Assembly (NCBI GenBank): GCA_036346355.1
Contig: CM070583.1
Coordinates: forward strand, 7,130,001 to 7,194,000
Source: Rhipidocladum racemiflorum
Lineage: Eukaryota > Streptophyta > Magnoliopsida > Poales > Poaceae
Direction: 5' to 3'
Length of the DNA stretch: 64,000 nt
The translations under genes and the position numbers were made by a program. The notes under the pieces are model-generated. The model saw only the letters and a list, made by a program, of their open reading frames with translations. It had not been told where the DNA came from and made no database searches. Below are positions 13,144-23,528 of the stretch, one piece after another (the first letter of the stretch is position 1; every line of letters begins with the position of its first letter).

Positions 13144-13148
13144 ATGGT
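13144..13148. repeat. Target-site duplication ATGGT, right
   Basis: This matches 8688-8692 exactly and fixes the solo LTR's right boundary. Confidence 0.9.
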
Positions 13149-13164
13149 TTTGTGCAAGTTATTG

Positions 13165-14232
13165 CGATTGGGTAAAATATATTTGGAAGAATCACAAGGT
13201 AATTCTTCAGTTCGGTTTCTCAATTAATTTCCTTAATACTCCAGACTTGCATCGGTTTATCTGTAAATGTTGATATAAGCTCTAAAGGAGCTCCTCACAA
13301 ATGTTTATTAATATTTGAAAAACATAATAGCTGTTAAACTTTCTTAAGTTTTAATTGTTTCCTCTGCTCGTGTATTGCTTTTTATCCTTCAAGCCTGCAT
13401 TTCCTTTTCCTCTTGTTGGCATCTAGCTGAATACAGAAATCAGAGCTCAAATGTTCTAATTTAATTATCTGAGACTTGAGAGCATTAATGTCTGCATGCA
13501 GTGCGCAAGATAGTTGTGGTTATCAAAGTTTATCCACCTTTGAGTTTCTAGCTTCCCAAATTCTTACACAGCTTATATCTCATGGTTGGCAAACAATATA
13601 TAGATCAACATTAACGCACGCACATCAACTTCCCATGTATGAGTTTCCTAAATAACCTAATGGAAGCGTGAAATATCAACAAACCGAAATTGACCATTAC
13701 GACAAAATTAAAGAGTTGGACAAACCTGAAATAAATTACAGTTTTATGAATATTCGTAGACTATACCTGTACCTCTGTCTAGGAAATAATATAGTAAACA
13801 AACTTTACTTTTCTTTTCGCTTTCGATATCTTTATGATCTTACAGCCACACGATAGTACACAACCTTGGTTGCTGCATTGCCTCTTTATGATGCATTGGT
13901 ATAGAAATTGCAGTTACTGAAACTTCTACGATTTTGTATAATTTCGGTGTAAGATCATTTACATATTTCATAGCTATGTAGCCAATCCTTAAATTAGCCT
14001 CTTGAAGCACTGCTAATTAAATTACACCTAACTTAATTAAAACATCACGAAATTGGTGTGCACAACCATCTCCTGATAGCCTGACTAACACAATTTTATA
14101 AAGCATTACCAATACATTTCGACAATACCCAAAAAGACAAATAATTATGCTTATTTGCTAATTTCTTATATTACAAAATTAATTGCGTATGTTCTCTTAC
14201 GCGGCGTCCCGCCGCGTACAATTTCCTAGTAT
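13165..14232. other. AT-rich interval, no intact gene
   Basis: The first part (to about 13540) may hold faint remnants of the O-fucosyltransferase pseudogene. The rest is AT-rich DNA with only short open frames. A small palindrome (GCGGCGTCCCGCCGC) occurs near 14201. No mobile element ends could be defined. Confidence 0.5.
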
Positions 14233-14563
14233 TAAGACCATCTCCAATGGCGTCCCTTCCCACGACCCGTTCCCTTCGCGAAGGGAGAAATGATGCGGAA
14301 GGGAGCCGAGAGCCGCCCCAACGGTGTCCCGTCACGGCCGGCCCTCGCTCGGGAAAGGAGAGAGGTTCCCACGCGGGAGGGTTCCTCTCTCCAATCCCGT
14401 CGGCCTCTCGACGGTTGCTTCACGCGGCGGCTGGGATCATCGTGTTTGCCAACCCATAAGCAAACCCACTTTCCGGGCGAGCCGGAAGCTTTCGTCCACC
14501 GCAAGAAGAAACCAAACGAACCCGAGAGCGGCCGGCGCCCCAGCGCCGAGCAGCAAGTCGACG

Positions 14564-15583
14564 ATGGCCACGGTAGCGATGGACATCTCGAAGCCCCCGC
14601 CGGCTGCCTCCGGCGATGAGGCGGCTGGGGCGAAGGGGCGGGGCAGCGGCGGCGGGGAGGGGCTGCAGCAGTACTATCTGCAGCATATCCACGATCTGCA
14701 GCTCCAGATCCGACAGAAGACCCACAACCTCAACCGCCTCGAGGCCCAGTGCAACGACCTCAACTCCCGAGATGACCTGTTGAGGTTTGTGTTAGATTTA
14801 GTGATCTCTGCTTACCTGTTGAGGTTTGTGTTAGATTTAGTGATCTCTGCTTTGATTGTGTCTCTTTAGATGTTTAAGCACCAGGCTGACTTGTCCAGTG
14901 TGCAGTTTGAATTGCGTATTATGTGAATGGTAATTGTTGTTTGACTGCATTTGGATACCAAATCTGATGTGAATTGTGCAAATTATGTGCGTTCTTTCTG
15001 TTGTTTGACTGCGTTTGGATGCCTAGTAGTATTTCCAGATTTGCCTCGCGATGCTGTTCTATTGCACGTACTTGTGGGATTGTCGGGAGCAGCATTGTAC
15101 ACTGCTTTCCTTCTGCCTTAAATCTGTTCGTTTTGGTTGCTAAATTCTCCTGAGATTACCCATTATTATCCAGTGCCACCTTCCATTTGAGAAATTTGTG
15201 GTACTATGACTATAATGCATAATCCTGATACCAAGAATCCAAAACTAAGCTCACCTTTTGTTGAACATTGAGAATGTGAAATTGTTTTGGTGATCTTCCC
15301 CCCTTCCCCTTTTCATTTCACAATGATGTATATCAGTATGGGCATACTGGCTTGTAGCATGATGCCTATATTAAGCATCTACGTTGCTCTTCTGAGCTCG
15401 GTTTGAGGAGCTGTTCTAGTGTTTTTCTTTGCTATATTCTTTTTACTACTTCCTCTAAATTTGTTTTGCAATTTTGATTTTGCAGTTAGAATGCTTAGGG
15501 AAGAGCTACAATTGCTTCAAGAACCTGGCTCATATGTTGGTGAGGTGGTGAAGGTTATGGGTAAATCAATGGTTCTAGTGAAG
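14564..15583 (+). pseudogene. RPT6: Captured 5' fragment of 26S proteasome regulatory ATPase RPT6
   Basis: RPT6 is one of six AAA+ ATPases at the base of the 19S proteasome cap. Exon 1 (14564-14771) starts MATVAMDISKPPP and contains QQYYLQHIHDLQLQIRQKTH, then NLNRLEAQCNDLNSR, the N-terminal coiled coil. Exon 2 (15486-15583, after TTTTGCAG and before GTAAAT) encodes MLREELQLLQEPGSYVGEVV and KVMGKSMVLVK, the start of the OB domain. All later exons, including the Walker A/B ATPase core, are absent. The expected donor after exon 1 reads GAGATGACC rather than a GT, and a 39-bp intron segment behind it is duplicated. The fragment lies inside a TIR element with TAA duplications, so it is a transduplicated piece, not the functional gene. 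Confidence 0.85.
14774..14852. repeat. 39-41 bp tandem duplication behind RPT6 exon 1
   Basis: The segment ACCTGTTGAGGTTTGTG...ATCTCTGCTT appears twice in direct succession, near 14774 and 14815. It is intronic in the ancestral gene. The duplication is recent, since the copies are almost identical. Confidence 0.85.
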
Positions 15584-16756
15584 GTAAATTTTGTTTCTTA
15601 CTTTTTACACATTGCCTCCTACTAGCAGTACTTTGCGTATATGACAAAGGACAAAGGTGTAAGATCTTATCAGTGGACCCTCTATTAGTTGATCTTACCA
15701 CTTATTCAGATTAGTTGAATCATAGCTTCTACACAGTGAGAAAGAGTGGTGAGCTGCTTCCTTTTTTTATGTGACCTAACAATGAGCTTTGGGAAACCAG
15801 GATTAATTTTTAAGATCAATTTGTCTGCAAAACTCGTAAACTTGAGCTCATTTCAATCTTTTCTTTATGTGTATGGAAATTGATGACTTGTGTATTGCAC
15901 GTCATCATGAAGCAGCAGACGCTTGCAAAGAACAAATGTTATTCACAAAATCATATGTTCATGTCTCTTCCATATATTCAGAAGAAGTAAGGAACTAATA
16001 AGTAAAAGAAATATGACCAAAGTAATAGTTCATATCTGATGCTTGGTACGAATTAGCATGAAGCATATATTTGATCTCGTTTGCTGCGGCTGTCTATTAT
16101 ATGTTCTTTGCTGTAGATTTTTCACGGCAATCTTCTCAATATGCACACATGGTCCAGTCTGGCACTCTGACTAAACTACGTTTTTTTTTTAATCCTGGTT
16201 TATTTCAGTTTGTGAAATTGTTTAATACTTTTGATGAGATTCTAAAACCTCATTTTGCACATAACAAGTCAATGTACCAATTAGCACTCCCAAGTCATGT
16301 ATAATTTATTGTCCAATAGTATCATCGTGTTTGCCAAGCATATGACACTGGATTTGATGATATGTTCTGCAGCTTTCACTTGACATAATTCATGTCGACC
16401 TTCAGAATCATAGATGTTTATTGAAGGAGAATGCTGTATTTTTTCTGTTTTAGGAGCTCATGAAGGGTGTAAATCACTTGTTGTTTGTTGTTTTTTATTT
16501 TGTGTGTGTTGGAGCTCATGAAGGCTGTATTTTATTTTGAAGTGAGATTTAACTTAATCATGGCCAATTACCATATAGAATTGCTTGGTTGGTTGGAAGT
16601 GGATGAGAAAAAGTTAGGTATTTTTGGGAAGAGAAGGGAATGGGGGAAGGGAATCTGTTGGAGTGCTTTGCTGGAAAGGGATAGAAACTGGGAAGAGAAT
16701 CCCTTCAGGGGTTGGGAAGGGAATGAAACCCTGGGAAACGGTTGGAGATGGTCTAA

Positions 16757-17594
16757 TGACTGGTTCATCGTATACGGATCTACTAACGGAGGCTGGACAA
16801 CGAGACGGCTACATGATGATGCTGGCTTCGGCCAAGCAAATTTTTGTTTGGCCTATTGGCTCAAAAAAAAATTCCCCGTCAGTTTGGTTTTCGTCTTAAC
16901 AAAATTATAAATATGTCGTTTTCATGAGCGTGGTAGCCACTCACTGTGCTTTCGTCCTGTGAAAGGTGACCTCCTGAAAATTTCCCCGTCAGTTTGGTTT
17001 CGTCTTAACAAAATTATAAATATGTCATATTCATGAGCGTGGTAGCCACTCACTGTGCTTTCGAAAGGTGGACCTCCTGCACTCCCACATCGTGGAGGTC
17101 CCACACCACACTAGATGAGCTAGGCAATCTCGTACTATGGCAGATAACGCTTGTCGTCTTCTAATACTTTTATGGTCGAGAAGGATATTAGACTTACAAT
17201 TTTGTTCGGATAAAGACTAAATTTACAAAAAAAAAGACAACTGTTGCGCAAGCATAAAGTGGTTCGGGCCCACAAGTCTGAAACCTTGTAACATTCACAT
17301 GCAAATTTGGTAGGAAGACCTATATTCTTGACCATAACAAACAATCTCAATTGCATTTTAAAGATAAAAAACAAATTCAGTATGAATAGTGATTTTTCAC
17401 TGTTTAGTACTATTATTTTGTAATTTGTCCTTTTCATATATTTCAAATGCGATTGAGTTCGGTCTTCAAATTTCACAGGGTTGTAGAACCTCACCTCCCG
17501 TACGTATAGTAATTTTTTGAGAATTTTTTAAAACTTTTACATGTGGGTTTCACGAAGTTTTCACGATAAGAGGGGTTTTCAATGGATATGTTGC
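16757..17594. other. Interval without a gene, containing a 110-bp direct repeat
   Basis: This separates the Harbinger-like element from the solo LTR. Apart from the tandem duplication at 16871-17090 it is AT-rich DNA with short open frames and no recognised similarity. Confidence 0.5.
16871..17090. repeat. 110-bp tandem direct duplication
   Basis: Two adjacent copies begin TTCCCCGTCAGTTTGG at 16872 and 16982. They share TAACAAAATTATAAATATGTC, CATGAGCGTGGTAGCCACTC and the GTGCTTTCG ending, with a few indels between them. Confidence 0.85.
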
Positions 17595-17599
17595 CTATG
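17595..17599. repeat. Target-site duplication CTATG, left
   Basis: CTATG precedes the LTR terminus TGTAACATC and recurs at 20963-20967. Confidence 0.85.
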
Positions 17600-20500
17600 T
17601 GTAACATCATCAGTTTCGCCTTTTAGAGAAAAATCTAATTTAAACTAATTAAATTCAAAAATTGGAGTTTCCTTGGTGTTTATATTAACTTGGCATCCTT
17701 TCCCATCCAAAATCGTGATTCAATTCCCTTCCGGTCAAAAAATCGAATTTCCAGAGTCCCACCGGTACCCGAAATTCACCCGAGTCCAAAAATGCTCCAA
17801 AAATCCCGAAACCACTTCAATTATGTCCCAAATATTCCAAAAGGATTTTTGGAACGATTCCCCGGATTTTTGGACCTTCGCTCCTATTTTATCTCGCTTG
17901 GCTTTTGTTTAATGCCCGCAATCCGCGCCTGAATATTTAATTCCACAAATTTCATCCAAATTTCGCGAAACTAATTTTATTGGGTTCCAAATATTCCAAA
18001 ATGGTTCTAGGAATTTTTTCGGAATTTTTATACCATTTTTCCTAATTTTTCTCTAGGGCGGTTCATTTACGTAACTCTCGGCCAATCACGAGTCACCACG
18101 TGGCATGAATAGTACTTTCTTCAACCTCTAGCCATGGCAATGTACAGAGAAGAGCTCAAGCTCTCTCCCATGGTGGTCTCTCTCTTTAAACCTTCACATC
18201 TCCCTCAATTCAACTCCAAATCGCGAACCGTCAAGTCCGTTGAATCCGTAGCGACGTCCTCTCTCCATTCCTTACCATCAATGGCCCGGGATCTCGCCGG
18301 AATTGACGCCGTCGTCCAAAAACCGAAATTGCTTTAATTGACATTAACTCGGCCGTTTCAACTCCGTTCCACGCGATTCCACTTCCATTCTCTTCGTTTA
18401 AGAGTCCCCTTCCCAGTAGTATGATCCTCATTTAGCTTCTTCCACTCATTCATCCGCTAGAACAAGAAAACCGACGCCGGGTCATATTTTCGGAGTTCAT
18501 CGTGTTCTTGGCCATAGATCTCTCTCCGATGGGTCTTTCACAACTCCGGTGGGTTCTTTGTGACCGTGAGGAAGTCTAGCATCTAATCTTTCAATCAATT
18601 TTAGGATCCCTCAAGTTTTGGAGACGAATTTCGCGTTTTTGTCGCTTCGGCCGGAGCTCCGTTCGTCGCCAAATTCGTCGTCTCCGGTGAGTTTGGATCC
18701 AATTCCTTGCTCCTCTAGGTTCCTAAGGATGTTCTCTAGATGGTCCATGATTTTATTTGGTCAAAATCCATGCGAAATTGGTGCAAAAATCCAGATTTTC
18801 GGATTTTTTTGGTGTTTTCTGTTTTTGGAGCCGTGCTTGTGCGTACGCCCGGCCGCCGCTGGCCGCTGCCGCCGCCGCCACGCTCCAGCCGTGTTCCCCT
18901 TTACCTCATACGCCCACGGCATGTCGCCCGCCCACCCCAGGCCGGCCCAGCCTCAAGCCCCCAAGCTTCCCTCACACCTACCATGGCCATGGCTTTGGCC
19001 CAAGGATGAAGTTCACTAGACAATGACATGTGGGGCCCCCTTGCAAGAGACTCAAACCAATTCCAAAAATCAGAAAATAAAGAAACGGAATATTCCGAGA
19101 AATATTCCCTCGTTTTCAAATTTTCCAAAATTCAAACTTCGGAAGCTCATATCTTCTCCGTCCGAACTCCGATTGACTCCGTTCAAATTTCTAAATTCAT
19201 CTAAAATCAAGATCTACCTGCCAGTACTACTTTTGTAATTTTTGGATTTTATTTATTTTCTTGTATTTATTTATTGTCTCGTTTTCTTGGCGTGGTGAGG
19301 ACTCGACGCGACCAGACCCGGCCACGGACTTTCCTCGTTCGATGACCTCACCGCGACTGAAGGCAAGTCTCCTTGACGCATATTGACCCTACATTTATAA
19401 ACGTGTTTTAAATGTTTTGAAAACTTGCATGCTATGTTTATCATCGTATGTTAAATATAAGTGTATAGTTAATCCGAATTGTGATTACCTCCTTTGTTAT
19501 CGACATCCATGTTATTTGTAACCCTAGGACATTTGATAAACCATGTTTATGCTTATATGGTACCCTTTGTGCAATAGTACGGTAGAATTGCTTAGGACCA
19601 TTATCGATGAAAACAACCCATGGGTGGGATTACTCAAAAATAATGATTTCAAGTATGATTTGGAAATGATTATTATGACTTTGGTACTGTTTTTCTAAAA
19701 TAAAAAGAAAAGGAAAAATGGTTTGGACTTGGACGGATTGGATTGTCTGGTGGGTGCGGATGGAGCACTAGTTGTCTTGTGCAAGTGCCGCCCCAAGTCA
19801 ATTAAGGACCGACGCTTATGATTGTCCATTCTAAGCATAACCGTACTACCACATGTCTATAATGGTACGGACTGGCTAATTAATTTGTAGAACCCTAACT
19901 TAGACTCACCAAATGTGGAATGTGAGTGCCGGATAGAGGCAATGTCGTTTTTCTCACACGGCGCAAGAGGGGGCTTCTGTACTGGGTGGCTAGAACCCTA
20001 ACAGCAGTGAAACCTCAGCGGGTGGGTCGGGTTAGGTGGATACATTGTAACGGCCTTGTCATGATCTCTCTGCCGACACACCAAAGGAAGGTATTAATAG
20101 CTTGGCATCAAGGGACGATCATGTCTTGTGGGTAAAGTTGTACACCTCTGCAGAGTTAAAACTATTCGAATAGACGTGCCTACGGTCAAGGGCAAAGCAA
20201 AGAATGCTTTCATATTGGTAGACTTTGGTTTTGGTTTTCAAAACAAAAAGGTGTTTTGTTTTGGGATTCGGGAGTGGTTAGAACTCTCGGATGTGGAATG
20301 GCGGATTGAGCCAACAAGGTGGATAGAACCTGTTTTATACTTTGACGGAAAGAGTCATGTATGATTAACCTTGATCTTTTGAAAGTAGGCGGATAGAGCC
20401 TTTATATTAGTGGTGGTGGATAGAACCTTCACTGCAATATTAAATAATTCAATTGTTAAAAATAATTGTGAAAGATGCTTTGTGAAACTTATTAACAAGT

Positions 20501-20962
20501 ATGGTTTAATGAAATTTTGCTTTGTGCAAAAGAACCCTACTAAGCTTCCTTTGGAAAGCCCCACATACACATACTTTCCCCGACTTGCTGAGTACTTTTG
20601 TACTCACATGCTACACAACTTGTCATCATCAGAGAACTACCAGGACACAACTAAAGATGGTGAGTTCTACCCCGAGGAGTTCGAGGAGGATTGCCAGGAT
20701 AACTAGTCGCTTCTAGTAAATGCGCTTTGTGGCGTTTTGGTATTCGCTTGTTGTCGTTTTCTTTGTTTCCGCTGTCGTGTCTCCGGTCTTTTGACCGAGT
20801 ATTGTAATAAGTGGCCCTGTGGCCCATACTTTATTATTTATGTTACAATTTTCGTTATGTTCGGCAATGAAGTATCACTGTGGACTGTGTGTACTAGCTA
20901 CTGATCTGGGACTAGTACGAAAACACACAGGAGATTTCGGATAGCTGATCCGGGGTCTCACG
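17600..20962 (+). mobile_element. Solo LTR of a long-LTR Gypsy element (3.36 kb)
   Basis: It starts TGTAACATCATC and ends CCGGGGTCTCACG, with perfect CTATG duplications outside. The terminal CA has become CG. Its first kilobase is the plus-strand counterpart of the LTR fragment at 1-1102. Internal landmarks are a C-rich segment at 18840-18980, repeated GGTGG(A/C)TAGAACC units (19985-20430), and GACTTGCTGAGTACTTTTGT with TACTCACATGC near 20580. No gag, pol, PBS or PPT is present, so it is a solo LTR. Open frames inside are not genes. Confidence 0.88.
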
Positions 20963-20967
20963 CTATG
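20963..20967. repeat. Target-site duplication CTATG, right
   Basis: This is identical to 17595-17599 and closes the solo LTR. Confidence 0.85.
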
Positions 20968-20979
20968 TACACACACAGA

Positions 20980-21001
20980 TGTATGTATGTATGTATGTAT
21001 G
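20980..21001. repeat. GTAT microsatellite
   Basis: Five successive GTAT units lie just right of the solo LTR. Confidence 0.9.
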
Positions 21002-21012
21002 ACACCGTAATA

Positions 21013-21366
21013 GGGCACCATGGTGCCCAGGCACTATGATTTTAAATGCACGAATTCAAATCAAATTCGGGTATATTTTTTGAAACTTTCAGTTTTAGAG
21101 TATATACCCATCTATAACAATTCAAATGAAACATATACCTTTGAAAAAATATACTCAAATTTAAATATTTGAACAAATTTAGATTACATGCTATACTCAG
21201 CATATACCTACAATCAAACTATCATAAAAAACTCTAGTTTGAATTTCATTTCAAACTTGTTTAAACTAATTAAACTCAACATCCTAAAAATTTTAAAAAA
21301 TTTCGAATGCAAATAAATAGGAAAAATACCCGCTTTAAATCATGATGCTCAAACACCATGGTGTCC
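21013..21366. mobile_element. MITE of about 354 bp with CACCATGGTG ends
   Basis: The left end reads GGGCACCATGGTGCCCAGGC and the right end, in reverse complement, GGACACCATGGTGTTTGAGC. The similarity continues through CATGATTT. A TA dinucleotide flanks both sides (21011-21012, 21367-21368). The interior is AT-rich and noncoding. The superfamily is not certain: the duplication could be only TA, or a longer, decayed one. Confidence 0.65.
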
Positions 21367-21378
21367 TAAATAATTGTT

Positions 21379-21392
21379 ATATATATATATAT
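21379..21392. repeat. TA dinucleotide tract, left of fold-back MITE
   Basis: TA repeats immediately precede the fold-back element. A longer TA tract lies at its other end, so the element appears to have inserted into a TA microsatellite. Confidence 0.85.
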
Positions 21393-21769
21393 AGGAAAAT
21401 GGTTTCGTACTCCTGGATGTATGTACTCCCACTCTCAATATACTACTTAAATGATGTGGTTATACTTCTTTATCCTTTTGAATATACTCTAATACTGATT
21501 ATAAGATACCCCAAAGTGAGTTCCACGAAAAATTTCATCAAAGTCCACCCTTTGTAACATAATTTGTTTATATACTCTTTTTACCTATATAAAAGGGTAT
21601 ATAACAAAAAATAAAGGCCTCCGATGAATTTTTTTCAACAATGTCGCATTGTAGTATATTAGAATTATTATTGAAATATATTGAAAGTGATAAATGAGTA
21701 TAACACATTCATTTAAGTGGTATACTGGAGGTGAGAGTACATACTCCCAAGAGTACAGAAAAGGCTTCC

Positions 21770-21771
<2 letters not shown>
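21392..21771. mobile_element. Fold-back MITE of about 380 bp inside a TA tract
   Basis: The left end TATAGGAAAATGGTTTCGTA pairs with the right end, whose reverse complement is TATAGGAAGCCTTTTCTGTA. Complementarity continues through TATGTACTC and the TACCACTTAAATG block, nearly to the centre at about 21580. The whole element therefore forms one long hairpin. It encodes nothing. Such long-hairpin MITEs are common small-RNA sources in grasses; that role is an inference here. Confidence 0.75.
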
Positions 21772-21809
<38 letters not shown>

Positions 21810-21811
21810 CA
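21770..21811. repeat. TA dinucleotide tract, right of fold-back MITE
   Basis: This is an uninterrupted run of TA units broken once by TACATA. Confidence 0.9.
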
Positions 21812-22167
21812 TACTGCATGTAGTATATCTCAAAACTATAATTATTTCAACACATGATTGATGATGCATTAGTGCACAGTTGCACTTGATGTAAACCAAC
21901 ATACTTTGAATTATTTGCCGAAGGATCACATCTACAAGATATTGAAGCCATGAACAGAGCTTTTTTCCCATCGTGAAAGCAAATAATGCACAGCAAAACT
22001 CAAGCCATGAGAACAATGTGCTAATGGATCCAAAGAATAATTACACATCTGGCATCCCATGAAAAAATTAATCTATCCCTATCATGTGTTGTTGGTACAG
22101 AGCAAATCACTTTTGTTGCTGGTACATAGCAAATCAGAACAAAACAATGCTGCATGCGTTCCATATC
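21812..22167. other. Interval without a gene
   Basis: This is AT-rich DNA between the fold-back MITE and MULE copy B. A short imperfect repeat (TTGTTGGTACAGAGCAAATCA / TTGCTGGTACATAGCAAATCA) lies at 22089-22135. Nothing else is recognised. Confidence 0.55.
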
Positions 22168-22247
22168 TGGAAATTTTTTTTAAATAATACTTTTTAAAAC
22201 TGAATTGCAGTTTTAATACTCAAAAACAAAATTGCAACAATAATATG

Positions 22248-22465
22248 TCTTCGCCACACCGTACGGCGAATAGGCTATTTTCGCCACACCGTACGGCGAA
22301 TATACTATTTTCGCCGTACTGTGTGGCAAAAATACCCTAATCCCGCATTTAATCTGCTACACGGGGATCAAGGATATTTTCGCCACACGATTTGACGAAA
22401 ACCCTATTTTCGTCGTACGGTATGGCGAAAATAAGTTGTCGCCACACCGTACGGCGAAAATAGCT
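22248..22465. repeat. Palindromic TTCGCCACACCGTACGGCGAA unit array, MULE copy B
   Basis: Six units occur in 218 bp. The best one (TTCGCCACACCGTACGGCGAA) is an almost perfect 21-bp palindrome, and several are joined by TATTTTCGCC linkers. Copy A has the same architecture with different centres (CCATACCATTTGGCG). Confidence 0.8.
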
Positions 22466-22554
22466 CGCTAAAACCAACGGCCGAAGCCAGATCGATCTCG
22501 ATCGATCTCTGGAGCCAGCAACCGAAGGAAAAAAAAAAGGAGGGGGCGCCGGCG

Positions 22555-22768
22555 GCCGGAGGAAGAGAAGAGGGAAGGAGAGAGGGAGAGGGAGAGGAAG
22601 GAGAGGGAGAGGGAGAGAGGAAGGAGAGGGAAAGGAAGGAGAGGGAGAGAGAGAGGAAGAAGAAGGAGAAGGAGGAGGAGGAGGAGGAGAAGAAGAAGGA
22701 GAGGAGAAGGAGGAGGAGGAGAAGAAGAAGAAGAAGAAGAAGAAGAGAAGAAGAAGGAGGAGGAGGTA
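22555..22768. repeat. GA/GAA-rich tract, MULE copy B
   Basis: This is a purine-only run of GAG, GAA and GGA units, the counterpart of the pyrimidine tract at 7468-7660 in copy A. Confidence 0.85.
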
Positions 22769-22804
22769 ACATCGCAATTTTGCTTAATTTCGCATTCTTC
22801 AATT

Positions 22805-23010
22805 TAGAGTAGCGATTTAGAGTAGTGTAATTTAGAGTAGGGATCTAGAGTAGTGAAATTTAGAGTAGCGAACTAAAGTAGTGCAATTTAGAGTAGCGAT
22901 GTAAAGTAGTGTAATTTAGAGTAGCGATTTAGAGTAGTGTAATTTAGAGTAGCGATTTAGAGTAGTGCAATTTAGAATAGCGATTCTAGTTGTTTAATTT
23001 AGAGTAGTGA
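22805..23010. repeat. TAGAGTAGCGATT/TAGAGTAGTGTAATT tandem array, MULE copy B
   Basis: About twelve alternating 13-15 bp units in the transposase leader match the copy A array at 7200-7435. Confidence 0.8.
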
Positions 23011-23528
23011 TATTAGTTTCGATATTAGAAAGTTGTTAATTTTACAGTAATGAATTTACATATTAGCAATGTTGAAGAAATAATTAATCGGTAGCTGATC
23101 GGTCGACCTAGGATTAGAGATTAATTGTCTAGTCGGAGGATTAACTGAACTAATCGGTCAATCAATAATCGGTTGGTTAGTCAGGGCAATATATCGATGT
23201 AATTACTAAAATACTAAAAAAATCGAGATTAGGCCCGATCAATCCCGTTTAGACCCGATTAATCGGTCTGCCATTTTTTTCACCGTAAACCAAAAAATGG
23301 AATCTTTAGGTTTTCGATGACAAGCTAATCAGCCAGTTAATCGGCTAATCGGCCGATTTTTTTAACATGGCATATTAGTAGCAAATAGCCATGTTACACA
23401 TGCGCTATAATATTATAATATTATAATATCGATAGCCCGATAGTTACTTAGCGTTGTTGAATTTACGGTTCTAAATTTACATTTTAAGTAGGGATGGAAA
23501 ATTTTATTTTTTCGATGTCGTCGTAGTG

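Larger units (their letters stand above)
8568..13164 (+). pseudogene. Degenerate O-fucosyltransferase-like exon, split by a solo LTR
   Basis: After a plausible splice acceptor (TCTACAG) the plus strand reads KFKDIFDRSRFVEPL. This resembles the DIFD..hF...L block of plant GDP-fucose O-fucosyltransferase-family proteins. A stop follows that block and the frame continues to TSW at 8692. The solo LTR 8693-13143 lies exactly here. Beyond it the frame resumes as FCASYCDWVKYIWKNHKVI, matching the family's SW...YY...P..KKHKVI block. Weaker traces of the next blocks occur near 13430 and 13505 (RKIVVVIK). The joined exon has an in-frame stop and no upstream exons were found, so it is a pseudogene. The family assignment rests on recalled motifs and would need a protein search. 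Confidence 0.5.
14236..16753 (+). mobile_element. Pack-type PIF/Harbinger-like element carrying RPT6 exons
   Basis: The ends are inverted: GACCATCTCCAATGG at 14236 and, on the other strand, GACCATCTCCAACCG at 16753. The flanking trinucleotide is TAA on both sides (14233-14235 and 16754-16756). A 3-bp TAA duplication with short inverted ends is typical of PIF/Harbinger elements. Both subterminal regions are rich in TTCCCTTC/GAAGGGAA. No transposase is encoded. The interior contains two exons and intervening introns of a proteasome ATPase gene, so this is a non-autonomous element that captured host DNA. Confidence 0.75.

Noticed and set aside
14564..15583. A functional RPT6 gene
   Set aside because: Only two of the coding exons are present, the first splice donor is lost, and the fragment lies between inverted termini with TAA duplications.
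22349..22802. Two overlapping Ser/Leu-rich frames on the minus strand
   Set aside because: These are products of the GA-rich tract in MULE copy B, antisense to the element.
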